The notes under the pieces: model-generated
What the model saw: only the letters and a program-made list of their open reading frames with translations
Told to the model about the DNA's origin: nothing
The model's database searches: none
In this document: positions 1 through 11,990 of the stretch, in pieces
How the letters are laid out: each line of letters begins with the position of its first letter
How positions within the stretch are numbered: the first letter of the stretch is position 1
Made by a program: the position numbers and the translations under genes
Source: Luidia sarsii
Taxonomy: Eukaryota; Echinodermata; Asteroidea; Paxillosida; Luidiidae
Assembly (NCBI GenBank): GCA_949987565.1
Contig: OX465102.1
Coordinates: 27,808,768 to 27,872,767 of the forward strand
Reading direction: 5' to 3'
Length of the DNA stretch: 64,000 nucleotides

Positions 1-1395
1 TAGAGTCCAGTGGATATGAGAGAAAAAATGTAACCACTTTGAACTTTTCAAAAACCACAAACTTGTCTTCGTCCACGGTGTAGAAGTTTCTCACTACTGC
101 CACATCTTTGTTGATTTCAACACAGTTATCCCCATCAGTACATTTGATGGTGCAATCTTCTCTGTGAAGTTCACCGTGGTGAGCGCTGACATAGCATGCA
201 TTTATATGCGCAGGAAGTGGCCCTATGTGCCGCTCCTTCTGAAGAAGACATCCAGCCTGTGGAGGTTCTTTTGGTCGTTTCTCAGACAAACGTCGCGCAA
301 CTTGCTGAACTGGCAATATATGGTTTTCGAACCATGCGTTTAAGCTTTCCCAAGAAGTTTTCAAACACAAAGCAAGATATTATTGTCCAGACGACCATGA
401 AGTTTCACCTCTTCTGCAAGTGTACTAACCCATGTACATTGTATGATAGCATGTTTTTGCCATAAATATTTGCAAACTGATTGACAAAAGCCACCAACAG
501 ATCATGAGCATACTGGCTGTAGTTGATGCACAGTGATGGATTAATAAGAATGTGAACTCCAACGACAGAAGCATAAAATTATGGTACAAAGTTTCAGGCA
601 AGTATTTGCGCATCACCAACGGCCCGGTGTAGAGCAAAAGCTGTCGTTTTCTTGCAAATTCACAGGCAATGAAAGGCCTGAAAGAGATGAGCATTGTTGA
701 CAAGCCATTGACATCTCTAGGACTTAATCTATTCTTCAGTGGACCTATCATCCAAAACCTGACAAGTCGTCGCATCACCCCCAGACAAACGAGGTGCATG
801 TAGTCAAGTGGAAACGTTGAAATCATATATATCCCAAGTCTAACTAGTGGAGTGGTGCCTTGCAGGTGAAGTCCATGGTTAGTCTTCATGCGGAAAGAGT
901 CATCAGTTCTAAGTGGTGCATCAGTTTCTGGAAATGTAACCTTATCCAATTAAACTCCATGTTCATTACACTTGTCGCATCCATAGTAGCCACTGTGTCC
1001 TTTTACATTCTTTATAAAAGCACGAGCAGGGGTATCACAAATAACAGCGCTGACACTGACTTCAAAATGCTTCGTCTGGTACATTACACCATCACTTTCA
1101 AGACGCTCAGCTTCATCAACAAAATCTTCCAAGAAATCAAGCCAAGGTGGCTTACTGGTACCATAGAACAATCCAATGAGGAATGGACCATTGATGCGAC
1201 AATTTTCCACCAAACATGATCACCTACATTTGGCTCTTCATCAAAAGAACATGTATTTGAGCTTTCTTCACAGCTTGAAGTCTGACCATGGAGGAATAAG
1301 GAGGTCTGACCAACTCTCTCACAAGCTTCCTCTTCACATTCAGACAATGCTGATTCCTCCACAATCCAATCAATATGCTGGTCGATTTCAGCCAT
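1..1395 (-). pseudogene. CACTA/EnSpm-like (tnp2-type) transposase, degenerate, runs off left edge
   Basis: Reading leftward from an ATG at 1395, the conceptual protein carries the landmarks of the tnp2-like transposases that are widespread in invertebrates: VICDTPARAFIKNVKGH followed by YYGCDKC, then VTFPETDAPLRTD and FPLDYMHLVCLGVMRRL. The family catalyses cut-and-paste movement of CACTA-type DNA transposons. The frame is broken: a frameshift near 1213, an in-frame TAA at 950-952 (right after CDKCNEHGV, with homologous sequence resuming immediately), and a further shift near 545. An open stretch from about 190 to position 1 (with DGDNCVEINKDVAVVRNFYT) is probably the C-terminal part, so the 3' end lies outside the window. 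No terminal repeats are visible. Family assignment is by motif memory. Degeneration is seen directly. Confidence 0.75.
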
Positions 1396-1744
1396 TATCC
1401 TCCTGCGCTTTTGCCGAGAACTAGTACCTGGTTAAACGCCATTTTTTACACAGCTATGGAAGAATAACAGAAGATACAATTTGGGTCAGTTCTTATACTG
1501 TTATAGAAAATAGTTTATTAACTGTGGAGACTATACTAGATCGACGTGATTGTTTCCGCAGGGATATTCTTGGTACTTGACTTTCACTGCAAGCGAATGG
1601 GAGCATTTCACAAGAAACAAATTGTTTGGGTAAAAATAATTCAAACTTAACAGCAACTTTGCTAAGTTTGCTTATTATGCAGAGATTGGTTAATTTTTTT
1701 TCGTTGAGTTCAATTGAGCACAGATGAAAAGATCCGTACACATT
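1396..1744. other. Upstream flank of the transposase, nothing recognised
   Basis: AT-rich sequence with only short chance open frames. It may be the 5' non-coding part of the CACTA-like element, but no terminal repeat or boundary was found. Confidence 0.3.
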
Positions 1745-2510
1745 TTAAAAATGGATCTTAATAAAGGTTATAGTTGACTTCAAGGAATCGTACAAATTTG
1801 TTCAACTTTCTAAATAAAATATGTCTAAAAGTCATTGTTAAAACTTAATTATAATTTACATTCTATCCTCAGAACATGCACTAAACATTCAACTGATTTG
1901 AATGTACGTACAACTAACAAATTATGAACCTAGATATAAAAGAAAGAGAAATAGAACCCCATTTTTTGAGTATTTTGGTCAAATTTAGAGTTCCTAACTA
2001 ACTGTCAGCCGTGCACAGTGTTTTGACCAGTGGTCTGCAAGGCCGCATTCCTGGTGGTAAACGCCTAGGTAAACGCCTAGAGGCAGTTTCGAAGTGTCTG
2101 GGACTGTGTGAGAGACAGTTGCAAAGCACACTATATACCACTATGGGGGCTGGGGGCCTACTTGAATAAGTCATCTCTCAAGGCTTGAGCTTGTAGTTGT
2201 ACATATGTACATGCACATGTGTACATGTACATGTGCTATTGTTTGTACATTGGGAAACTGTATGAGCTTGGTATGAGAAATGGCAGGAAACACTTTTGCA
2301 TAATGAGATAGTGTTTCAGTTTTTCCACTTGTGGACAAAGTACCGTAGGGGGCCTGGTACCCCAGGGTTATGAAATGAATATGAGCTTTGGTATTTTGAT
2401 AGATAAACACCTGTTCTTGTGTTCTTGGGAAAAATCCATGAATAGTAGTAGTACCTTGACTCGCAATTACCTATAGGGACCTACGGAAAACAAATTCGCG
2501 CCCCGCGCCC
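1745..2510 (-). repeat. Inverted homologue of the right end of the tandem-duplicated unit
   Basis: Read on the minus strand, 2190-2510 matches 13305-13560 (for example ACAGGTGTTTATCT, then GATAGTGTTTCAGT on the opposite strand, then GTACATGTACATGTAC), and 1745-1985 matches 23063-23270 (GTTAGGAACTCTAAATTTGA, later GATAGAATGTAA and AAGTTTTAACAATGACTTT). The segment 2010-2190 instead matches the internal part of the foldback element split by the gypsy insertion at 27.4/33.6 kb (CATTCCTGGTGGTAAA; CTATGGGGGCTGG). So this stretch is a mosaic of two repeat families. The left end of the duplicated region is therefore in inverted orientation relative to its right end. Confidence 0.7.
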
Positions 2511-3390
2511 TCCCATCTATTCCTATAGTACATATGTAGTACGTACGGCCGTGTCCGAAACGGGCTTCCAGAACTACGGCTAGGGCTATTGTCTTTGTAT
2601 CTCCGTGTATTTCCAATAGGGGGAAGACCTAGACCTAGCTCTCAACGTCCGTTTCGATAATAAGTATAACTCTAAATACGTAGTAAGTCCAAAGGTGCGA
2701 TATCAAACGTGTCAAAGGTATTTTGAGCTGAGGATTTCATTTGACTGGGTGCAATGACAAAAACACATGGAAAACACAAAATAAGGAATACAATTTTGAA
2801 TTGTACATGTAATTGACTTATGCCGCACTACCGCCACAGTCAGTTAAACAGCTAGATATATACTAGTTACTACGGTACTGTTAAACATTACGTGTACGGT
2901 CGAAATCAACCAACACTCAGCAGGTCGACCACGACATTCTTGACTATAGAAAACAAAGCTGCTGCGTCCGAGAAATCGAACAAATGTGTTCAATAGAGGC
3001 CTATGTGAAAAAAGTAACGGGTCTTACCTCGGTTGAAAAGGAAAACATCGGATGACCGAAAATAACTGGCACTGTAGCGGATGAACTCAGGGCATGCACG
3101 ACCGCAGTACGTCAAGAGATGAAAATAGCGACAATTCAAAGCTCCAGCGCTTAACGACCGAATGCGCGCGCACGTAGCATAGTGCGTCATACATTATATG
3201 TAATCGCTTAAAACAATACTGCTGGTTTCGATTCTTTTAGTGCATTGGTTCCGCATGCACGCTTGCTGCTATAAAGAAAACCGAAAACCGACTATACTGC
3301 CACTAACAGGTAGCAAGGCGGCGTGCCGATGCCGCTTGCCGCTGCTCAGCCGCCGGCGGCCCGACGGCGGCTTGCGCACTGAGACAGAGG
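2511..3390. other. Non-coding stretch before the duplicated block
   Basis: No gene recognised. A short GC-rich patch (about 3310-3385, rich in GCC/GCG) ends exactly where homology to block B begins. It could be a CpG-rich promoter remnant, but nothing proves that. Confidence 0.3.
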
Positions 3391-3463
3391 TAATTACTGA
3401 AAATATAACAATAAATACCTAAACTAAATAGGCCATCAATATAATTATATTGATATCTAAATC

Positions 3464-3610
3464 AATGGCAGAAGACGACTCTGAAGACTGGGTCTTTGAA
3501 GGAAAAGTTACAGACATAGAGTCAGCTCTCGGGGATGTTGCATGGGCGGTCAGCCCATGTTGGATGAGGTCTGATTCAGTCAGTTGCCAGATTCGTTTTT
3601 TCCGGGGATA
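3464..3610 (+). CDS. Candidate first exon or short ORF, acidic N-terminus (unrecognised)
   Basis: An ATG at 3464 opens a 48-codon frame beginning MAEDDSEDWVFEGKV and ending at TAA. The same ATG and first codons occur in block B (from about 14119, MAEDDCEDWVFEGKV), but B loses the frame after about 25 codons through indels. It could be the start exon of the unrecognised gene whose exons follow at 4263-5442, but no convincing donor was found. The similarity between blocks proves only duplication, not coding. Confidence 0.25.
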
Positions 3611-4132
3611 ATCCCAGACGGGCTAACCCCAGCAAAAGTTGTTCCAGTACAGGTATCCGCCAAAAATAATCCAATAATTGCATGCATGATATCGTGACAT
3701 GATTTGTTAGTACACACATAAGAACTCACCTAGCACTGCCTCCCATCACACACTTCATCACTTGCCCCTTTTACTTGTTTGAGCCACGACTGACCTACAT
3801 GCAAGGATTTACCACGAAAAACACAATGCACAGAAATATGGTCAGTTACACACAGCCATGAAAATACGTGAACCAAAACGCTGTGCATGGACACTACCAA
3901 ATGACAATGCGACGCGATATTGGTCCGAGCCTCCGAGGTCAGAGAAAGTTTTGCAAATATCTACAGCCAAGTAAACGTGTCCTGTGGTGCCACTACATTC
4001 ACACTTGCACACACAAAGGCAACAATGAAAGTGTGTGAAAATTCACGTGCTGGAGTCACGAATAAAATGTTGAAGATGCGGAAAATCTTGTCATGAACCC
4101 GACACCTTTTCGTTTTTAGTAGCACTGTTACT

Positions 4133-4250
4133 TTCTGGGTTATCTACTCCATAGCTTAGATGGTGTCCCTCCCAATTAGTCTTTGCCTTGGTGGGAGGGG
4201 CAGTCAGAAGCAACCTTTAAATGCCGTATATCTCCTGGGATCACGACTTC
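4133..4250 (-). repeat. Degenerate tRNA-derived SINE fragment
   Basis: The run around TTATCTACTCCATAGCTTAGATGGTG and the following TAGTCTTTGCC...GGTGGG and ATGCCGTATAT match the body of better-preserved minus-strand SINEs at 40081-40247 and 56473-56578. The B-box end of the tRNA-like head is missing. The copy at 15478-15595 is its duplicate in block B. Confidence 0.5.
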
Positions 4251-4262
4251 CCCCGATTCCAG

Positions 4263-5442
4263 GCTGGCCAAGCGACCTTACTTGGTCTGACAGAAATATT
4301 TTGTATGCAATTGTCAATTCACTGATGTCGGAGAATTGGCTGGACCGGGTACATCCGAAGAAGCCTAGGCGGGGGCCCAGAAGCAAGTGTCTAAGCGTAA
4401 TTATTGCTGCTACTATGGAAGCAAGTGAGTCGGGAATGCAGAAACCTCTGTGTCTCTGTGTACTGATACAATGAAGTGCCCGTCGGAAACATTTCGCAAA
4501 ACATGATTACTCCCAATAGGTTGAATTTTTAATCAATGCAGTCGCTTTCTATAGAATTCGATTGAAAATATTTTCACTTAAATTAATCAAAAACATCCTG
4601 CCTTTCATGGACAACTGGAGACACTTATGTTAATGTTATGTCATTTCAGGAAGAAACTGAAATTAATTTTGACAGCAGTATGACTTTCCACTTACTCTTA
4701 AATTCATGCAAACATTGTGTGGATTTCGTTCAAGCTGAACTGGCAAAGCAAATCTTAAAGGACTTTCCATTCCTGAAAAACCCAGGCCTGCACTGGATGT
4801 AAGTGTACTGAATTAATAATTTTCTAGCATGATAACTTGGGAAATACTTGCTTCAAAATCAATATACATGTATGAATCTCCATTTGGATTGACAGATTGG
4901 GCTTGTAATCATAAAGAAACCTATCATAAGGTTAAGTCATAATGAGAACAGTTTCACTGCTAGATGAGCATTAATATTGATAAACTCACCTTTTATTGTT
5001 TGTGTTTAATATTTCACTGGAGGACACATTTACGAGAAAATTATTTACAATAAAGGTTAATTTGAAAATACATTACCATTGGTTGTGGTACCACCTTTAA
5101 ACACAACCTTTAACCAAGAAATAGGCATTTGTAATAGGCTCGATAGATTGGTAGTTATTGTCAAGTTCACAATCATGACGAATATTGGAATCTTCATTAC
5201 TTTGTGTAACAATTAAAAAAATAAGAATGCATTGATCTGAATTCAGTTATTATCATGACATTCATTATGCAAGAGAAAGTGGATCATCACATTTGCCAGC
5301 ATGTGGAGCTCTTGAAGACAGGCTTTTCTACCTGGAAAGGGTCAGCTACTTGTGTCACTCATCAGGGAAGTCAACCAGCAGAGAGAGGCCCAGGGATACA
5401 TCACCAGACAGCCAGACCACAGAGAAGCGATGCAATGCTTAA
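4263..5442 (+). CDS. Exons of an unrecognised gene (block A copy)
   Basis: Three candidate exons share one strand and splice-like borders. Exon 4263-4424 (acceptor GATTCCAG, donor GTGAGT) encodes WPSDLTWSDRNILYAIVNSL... and a basic HPKKPRRGPRSK stretch. Exon 4650-4798 (acceptor CATTTCAG, donor GTAAGT) encodes an LAKQILKDFPFLKNPGLHW segment. Exon 5274-5442 (weak acceptor ATGCAAG) runs to a TAA and is serine/arginine-rich. The last two join in phase, but the first does not join in phase with the second, so an exon is missing or the frame is broken. The QILKDFPFLK stretch recalls invertebrate proteins of unknown function with a K-[FY]-P-[FY]-L-K motif; this is only an impression. The block B copy (15608-16789) keeps the borders but has several replacement changes, suggesting relaxed constraint. 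Confidence 0.35.
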
Positions 5443-6593
5443 ACATGTTAGTGACCCACTCCGTTCACAATAAGGAATTTGCTTCGGGAGTTTTGTAAGC
5501 CCCCTATTAAGTTTTGCCCTTAGTTTCAACACTATATACTAGGTGTATTACCCTTGCCCTCCCTCCTGGAATATTTTTCCTCACGTCCCCAGGATGGCGA
5601 TGTGGACCAATAAAGTATTCAGTGTTTATGCACCAATGAAGAACGAAAACAAACATTTACTTACATGAAACAAATGTACAGTCCCCCAAATAAAATAAAA
5701 CGTAGAATGATCATTAGTCTTCGAAGTGTCACTATAACAGTTATGGGTACCATATTTCATTACCAGATGATAACGATGAATGATTAGCAGAACTCCCAAA
5801 CAAAACCATTAGACATTCGATGGTCCATGAGTTTTGCACATGGAACTATTGCAGATCTGATATAAGAGGTTGAATAGATATTCAGCACTTGCCAATAACG
5901 TTTTGAACCACTTTTCTACGGCCAGTACCAGCTTGAGAACCTGATTTGGACTTGTTATACTTGTTGACCTGGTTACTATTAACACTTTGTTGAAAAGATT
6001 GCCAGATACATGTACTAAAACGATTTGCTGGTATAAGTTTCTACAATCAGTAAATGAGAATAAATTGAAGTTTTATATGGAAAATGTCCTTGTCCGTGTG
6101 TGGTTTTCATTGTCACTTTCTTTGATCATTTTCTTTTTCTTTCATTTTTATCTACACGATAATACCAGAAGATTTAGTTGGTGTTCGACATTGCGAACGG
6201 TCAAACATGGTTGTTGTCATATTAAAAAAAAAATCATAATAAAATTTTAACAAGGTGAAACAGTGAACAACGCTGAAAGTGACGAAAAAATACCATTTCA
6301 TAATGTAAAGGTTTACCTTATTGATATTACCGCGATATAAGGTAAATTAAGATGCATAGTTTTCAGGTAAAAGTTAATAAAACTTCTACGAAAAACTTTA
6401 CACAACACCTTTTATGTAAAATTGTACATGTCTATTAGAAGGTTCTCATGGCACATTGCAATTATGTAAAATTGTACACAACATGTGTTGTGTTAATGTG
6501 TGCGTCAGAATAACTATTCAATTGTTTTTCATCTAGATGAGCCACTTTTACTAATGTCGGAAGAAGACGCACCATACTGTTTCAAGATAGTAT

Positions 6594-8657
6594 TTAACTT
6601 AGGGATGTTTTATTTTTATTTTGAAATTGAATGCGCGCAATATCAACGAAGATACATAATATAATGGCTATCATGGACGCACTTAGCACCGAAAAGGCAC
6701 AGAGGAAACTCTGGGTGACATCATATAGCCAACCTGCAGAAAAGAAAAATGGGATAAAATACATTATGGCAACTAAGAACATTTTCTTAAACGACGAGAC
6801 ACCAATCAGGAGCAAAATGAACGAGAGGAACGATACGTCTGTGTGATTTTAAAAATAAGACCAAAAAAAATGGTCGACATTGACCTTTGATCTAAGCTTC
6901 CCGTCTTTGCTCATCTTCAGTCCTCCGTGATTTATTACCCTCAGCTCTTTTTTCCCGTTTTTTGTGCTGGTTCTTCTGTCTTTGTGAGAAAGGTTTTGAT
7001 GGGATTGACACATTAAGCTAGCTTAAGCGCGTCATACCATTAATTGCATAAGGCGCATACAAAATAGGTTTTGGACGTACCCATGAAAACATCTCCGACT
7101 GAGGAACCGAAACCAGAGACGAAAGCCATCCAACCAAAGATAACACAAACGCTATCGTCTTCGAAGGGCAGGTTCCTCGCTAGAATGGCTATGGCCAAAG
7201 TACGGTACCCTATTCCAAGGCCGATAATGAAGGACACCAGCTGCTGCCCGAGGAATGACGATTGAATGACGGGAGCTATGGCAAAGAACACTGCGGTCGC
7301 TACGCTCACCAATATCAACGATGCATGGATGGCGGTTTGGCGGCGTCCTACGCAAGCCCCGAGAAACAGTCCTGCTAAGCTCCCGATCCCGAACGCCATG
7401 GTGAGGAAAGCTGCCTCATTGGGCGTCAGTCCAGTTGCAAGTGCATTGGGCACCATGTACACCACAAATCCGCTATAACCCACGTTGTCGAACATCCTTA
7501 TTGTAGCCAAGATGATGAACTCCAAATTGAATAAGATGTCAAATCCAAACGTTTTCATCCACGACTGATTGCAGATTGGTTTCTCTTTCTCTGTTGCCTG
7601 TCCATTTATATACCGGTACCCTTCGTCATCTTCGCTTGATACTTCCTCGTGGGGAATACCGTCGTATTGCGACTTTGGTCTTCTCACTAAGGCACCGGCC
7701 CAGACCAGATTGAATCCCAAACCGCCAAGTAGTAGCATGGCTCCTCGCCAGCCGTATGTATCCAGGAAGAATTGCGTCAAGGGACCGTACAGCATGACAC
7801 CCATTGGGGCTCCCAGAGCCGCTACGGAAAAAGCCAGCGCGAATCTCTCGTTAAAGTAGAATGCTACTTCTGCTCTTGAGGTCTGTGTCACGCACGCTGA
7901 TCCTACACCTATTAAAATATAAAAAAACGTACTCATACTATATTTTGTCCACTTGTGGCATAATGCAACAGGAATAGTAGCTCACAACTTGAAGTTTCAA
8001 AAGTTTTTCATAAAACCCGAAGCACCGTCGTTGAAACAACATTTTTTCCCCTAAAAAATGAAACAAAATTTCTCACGATTTGAACAAACTAGCTTACAAA
8101 TTAGTTTACCTGCCAAGCCTATGAGTGCAATTGCTAGGACGCCAATGCTGTAAGTTGTCGAGGCGAGCACTAGGCCACTGCCGAACAATATGCCGCCTCC
8201 GACGATCAAAGGGCGACCCCCGTACCGACGGGCCAGCAGAGTTGCCACTGGGCCTGTGTGCAAAGCAAAACCAATAATGTGATAAAAAGTAGGCTTAGGC
8301 AGATTGTGGACATAACCAATCATTGTGGGGAAGACTCATATTAGGCCTATGTGGTCACATTTTAAGCACTGCTTCATTTCAGAAAATGGAGCAGTGTATT
8401 AGAATTTCAAACTGTTAGTGTAATATGCAGAAGCGTATTGGCTATAGGACTGACGTACTTAGGAGAAAGTGAAACCCGATGTGAAGAGCGGCGATGGAAC
8501 CGATGATCCACAAATCTGTCCCATAATCCTCCTTCATGGAAGTGAGGAGAACTCCAAATGCCTTTAACGTTCCATAGATGACGAACTCGGCCACGAAGCA
8601 CGCCAGCACGACGAACCATCCCCAGCCTCCTTCGCGATAACGCTTGTTGTTAGTCAT
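6594..8657 (-). CDS. SLC16-type monocarboxylate transporter, copy 1 (intact, 4 exons)
   Basis: An MFS plasma-membrane solute transporter of the MCT/SLC16 family. Coding exons on the minus strand are 8459-8657, 8110-8253, 7081-7908 and 6594-6733. All borders are GT-AG, all three introns are phase 1, and the frame is open for 436 codons. The start ATG (8655-8657) is chosen because the family TM1 motif EGGWGW follows at residues 9-14. The TM4-5 signature appears as YFNERFALAFSVAALGAPMG (about 132-151). A charged cytosolic loop (about 190-238, with HEEVSSEDDEG) separates the two six-helix halves, and the last exon gives GWLYDVTQSF. Length is normal for the family. By eye, TM8 (FLTMAFGIGSLAGLFLGACVGRR) lacks the Asp/Arg pair known in human MCT1, so the substrate may not be lactate. 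This is one of two intact copies here; copy 2 is its tandem duplicate. Confidence 0.93.
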
Positions 8658-9088
8658 TTCTGTTAACGGAGGTAGGAAATAGTACAATATTATGTCAGAG
8701 GTATCCGATAATAGAATGCAAAGGTGCCACATCCGAAACATTAACAGATATTACAACGGACTGTCATCGATATTTTGAGTTTGATTTTGTTCTGTATGGG
8801 CTTGGGAGACTTAACCTGGATGGCATCCATGCAAGGAGAGCGGAGGGAAAGGTCTAATTTAGAGGAAGATAACGACAGGAAAAGAAAGAAAAGGTACCCC
8901 AATCCTACGAAAGTACAGGGAGAGGAGATGAGAGGGGGAAAGAGAGAGACTGTTTTCGAGGAGGGAATCGGACTCTTTCCACCAACTCTCAAACATATAC
9001 GTATAGATTCTGTCTTAATGATAATAATAATACGTGTACACTAAAACTACAGATAATATTAGGAGCGAAATGGTATACGAGCATGTTC

Positions 9089-9118
9089 CAGAGAGAGAGA
9101 AAGAGAGAGAGAGAGTAG
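9089..9118. repeat. (GA)n microsatellite
   Basis: A short GA run upstream of MCT copy 1. A shorter run lies at the matching place in copy 2 (about 20288-20306), and a complementary CT run in copy 3 (about 37437-37461). Confidence 0.8.
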
Positions 9119-9352
9119 GAGAAAATGACCGGGCGAGATCCTCTGGGACTTATATCCAGACAGACCATGCATGGGATGTTGTTGGACATCCACAGACGCC
9201 CGGATATTTTCCTCCTCGACAAATAGGAGAAGGCGTGTCAATTAATTGACATTGCTGTGCCAGGACACAGCAGAGTTGAGGCCAAGAAGAAGGAGAAGAT
9301 CGGGAAAGAACAGGACTTTGCGAGAGAACTGCGTACGTTGTGGCGTGTCAAT

Positions 9353-9614
9353 GGACCTTTCCCATGAAATATGCAAATAAGAGCTGGCGCATGCGCTTTA
9401 CTAAATTGGTGGGCAAACGAGTGCGCGTTGCGTGCAGGTTTCGAAATACGCGCGCAGGAGACGCTGAATAGCCAATGACCGCACGCCAAACTGTTAGTGA
9501 GAAGGAACGCGCGCACGCCCGTGGAAAACTATGATTGGTTGGCAGCCCGCTTGCCCACCAATTTAGTTAAGCGCATGCGCTAGGTCTAATTTGCATATTT
9601 CATGGGAAAGGTCC
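9353..9614. mobile_element. 262-bp foldback MITE, private to block A
   Basis: The ends are long imperfect inverted repeats: GGACCTTTCCCATGAAATAT... at the left matches the reverse complement of the right end. The symmetry continues inward through GCGCATGCGC and ACTAAATTGGTGGGCAA, about 70 bp per arm. Block B (about 20538) and the inverted copy 3 (about 37197) have the uninterrupted sequence GTGTCAATTAGG, so the insertion is seen directly against two empty sites. The flanks fit either a 2-bp AT target duplication (9351-9352 and 9615-9616) or none. There is no coding capacity. The superfamily is not recognised. Confidence 0.9.
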
Positions 9615-9917
9615 ATTAGGTTAAGGTTGTCCCTTTGGTAGTGGGTGCCTAAGGTTTCCATTCCCAAGGCTTTAGAAAAGCACCTTGACAGTGTTGGGTC
9701 ATCGGTAAAGGTCGGATTAATCCAGGAAGCAGCCCTACTAGCAACACCTAGGATCCTAAGGAAAGCCCTCGAGATCTAAGGCTACGGGACGTAGCTTGAT
9801 CCGAGGTGAGTCCAACACCAATAAAAATGATATCTTTCATTGTGTTGAGCGAATGTCAGGAGGCTAACTAGTAACTTTGCGTTTTCCCTTGTTGTGTTTC
9901 CGACTACATGTACAGGT

Positions 9918-10052
9918 ATCTCTTTCTCTCTCACTCTCTCTCTCTATCTCTGTTTTTTCCCTCCCTCTCGCTGTCCTCCCTCTCTCTCCCTATCTCTCTT
10001 TCTCTTCCCTTGACTCTCCCCCTCTCTCCCTCTCTCTCTCAGTCTTCCTCCA
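9918..10052. repeat. CT-rich polypyrimidine tract
   Basis: An imperfect (TC)n/(CTCCCT)n tract. Its counterparts are 20848-20955 in block B and the complementary GA-rich 36820-36912 in copy 3. Open frames in it (Ser/Leu-rich) are composition artefacts. Confidence 0.85.
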
Positions 10053-11990
10053 TCTATCATTCTCTTTTTCATTGCTCAGTATCATGTTTTGTAAAAGTTG
10101 CCATTTTTAAACTGAGTATCTCTACGCTGGGTGGCGAATGAGGGCGCCCTTCCATACTGGATTGTTTGGTAAAAGTTAGGCTACTCACCGCCCGCACAAT
10201 CTGTTTCACAGTTGAGAGCCTTCATTTTAACACGCATTTTTACCTTTGATTTATGAGATATCATCGGTTATATAAATCCAATATTATTTCCAATTTATCC
10301 GCGTATAGTTATAGTTCAAGGATATTGTCCATTTCGTGCCAACTGATTTGTCAAAAGGTGTGATTTGGGGGTTCGTAAACTTGTGTCTGATTGTGCGGCA
10401 TTCACGCACGTTGGATTAACGTTAGAGTTCTTATTATATCGTTAGTATAGTACTGGTGGAGCAGCATGGCGACAGCGTGTGCGCTGTATAGGCAAGATTT
10501 AATAACATTGTGTCACATGGTTGGTTGTCAGGAGGGTTGCATGGGTGTCGCTGGCCATACTGGACTTGGGGGAAACGGGTGTGTATTTTCCGTATTATGA
10601 ATGAGTGATGCTGGGCCCAGCGACGTGTGTTTGTGTCCCGTACCCCTTTTGCCTAGTATTTCCCTGGTAAGTAATCTGGGTTTAAATTTAGTATTTTTGG
10701 AGATTGTGTTTGGAGCTGATTTGTGTACTGCAGATGTAATTGGTGGATTGGATATAATTATTCTTTTATTTTAAATGTGTATACGTATTTACAGACCGCC
10801 CGCACAATCTGTTTCACAGCCTTGTGCCTGTAGGTCACCCATAGCCAGCACTCAACTATTAAACCCAGCCCGACAGCGAGAGATCTCATAAAGAACCAGC
10901 GTGTCCGTCTCCCTGTCATCCTCCCGTGTCTCCCCTTCCCCTTGCACCTCCAACCCCCCGTCTGACGACCCCCGCGGCCACCTTACACGAAACTAACATA
11001 ATGTTATCTAATGCATATTAATATTGCGCAGATACAATACAATACAAATCGACTACGCATAACAATATCAATCACTAGAAGAGGCGACAAATCAGGTGTT
11101 GGAAGGAGCTTCATTGAACAGATAATTTTTTGGACCAATCTTAAAAGTGTCGATAGATTGAGCATTTCTTACATGAAAGGTGGGCTTCGTTCTACGATAG
11201 GTATGGCTAAGGACCAACCTGTCATATGAACTGCAAATGACAGTACATATTTGACTAGGAATAAATGTTAGCAATTCTGAGATGTAACCTGGTTCGGCAG
11301 AGTTACACACAGGTCTAGCACAAGCATCCTGCAGCTTTGATGTATGAAAGTTGGGAAGTCAACAACTTTGCCCAACTTAACACATAATGAATGTTCAAAC
11401 GAAGGTTTCAGTAACAGTATTTCCGAATGTGAAGAAGATTGTAGAGACGTTAACAAAGCACCCCTACAAATAATTATCAGTTTGGGGGTCGATCCATATT
11501 GAAGTGAGAATCAATCTTCACCCATGGTTTTTTTCTACATTTGTGGATGGCTTAACTTCGGCAGCTCCAACAATGCCGTTGATGCTTTTTTTCCCAGCAA
11601 GCTGCATATGTGCTTACTTCGACAAGCAAAAACTCCGTTTTGTCATCAGTTTGTTTCTGAGCAGCAATTAGTGAATGTGAGCAAGACATTGCCGCAGTTT
11701 CATTAGACCTATATAGTCTGTTAATCAGCATCGGGGTTGAAAGAAATGTAACGTTGTGTATGATCAGCATAACAGCGTTAAGACAGAAACTATGTGGGAC
11801 ACCAGATGAAAGAAAAAAATCCAGAAATTACAGCTGCCCATGACTATAATTATGTTGTTGTCTGTCGCTAAGATAAGACACAATTCAGAGTAGGATAGAG
11901 CCACCAATGCCGAAGTGGGTTTGCAGCGTATTGTTGTTATGAGTGTCAGAAGCGGCACTTCAAACAAACAAGAATAACATAGTATATTAG

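Noticed and set aside
6310..6350. Small hairpin TTTACCTTAT/ATATAAGGTAAA
   Set aside because: Short, AT-rich and co-duplicated with block B; no sign of function.
7266..7859. Plus-strand open frames across MCT exon 3
   Set aside because: They are antisense shadows of the transporter coding sequence and recur at the same place in copies 2 and 4.
9877..10141. Ser/Leu-rich open frames
   Set aside because: Simple CT-rich repeat composition; the same at 20766-21065.
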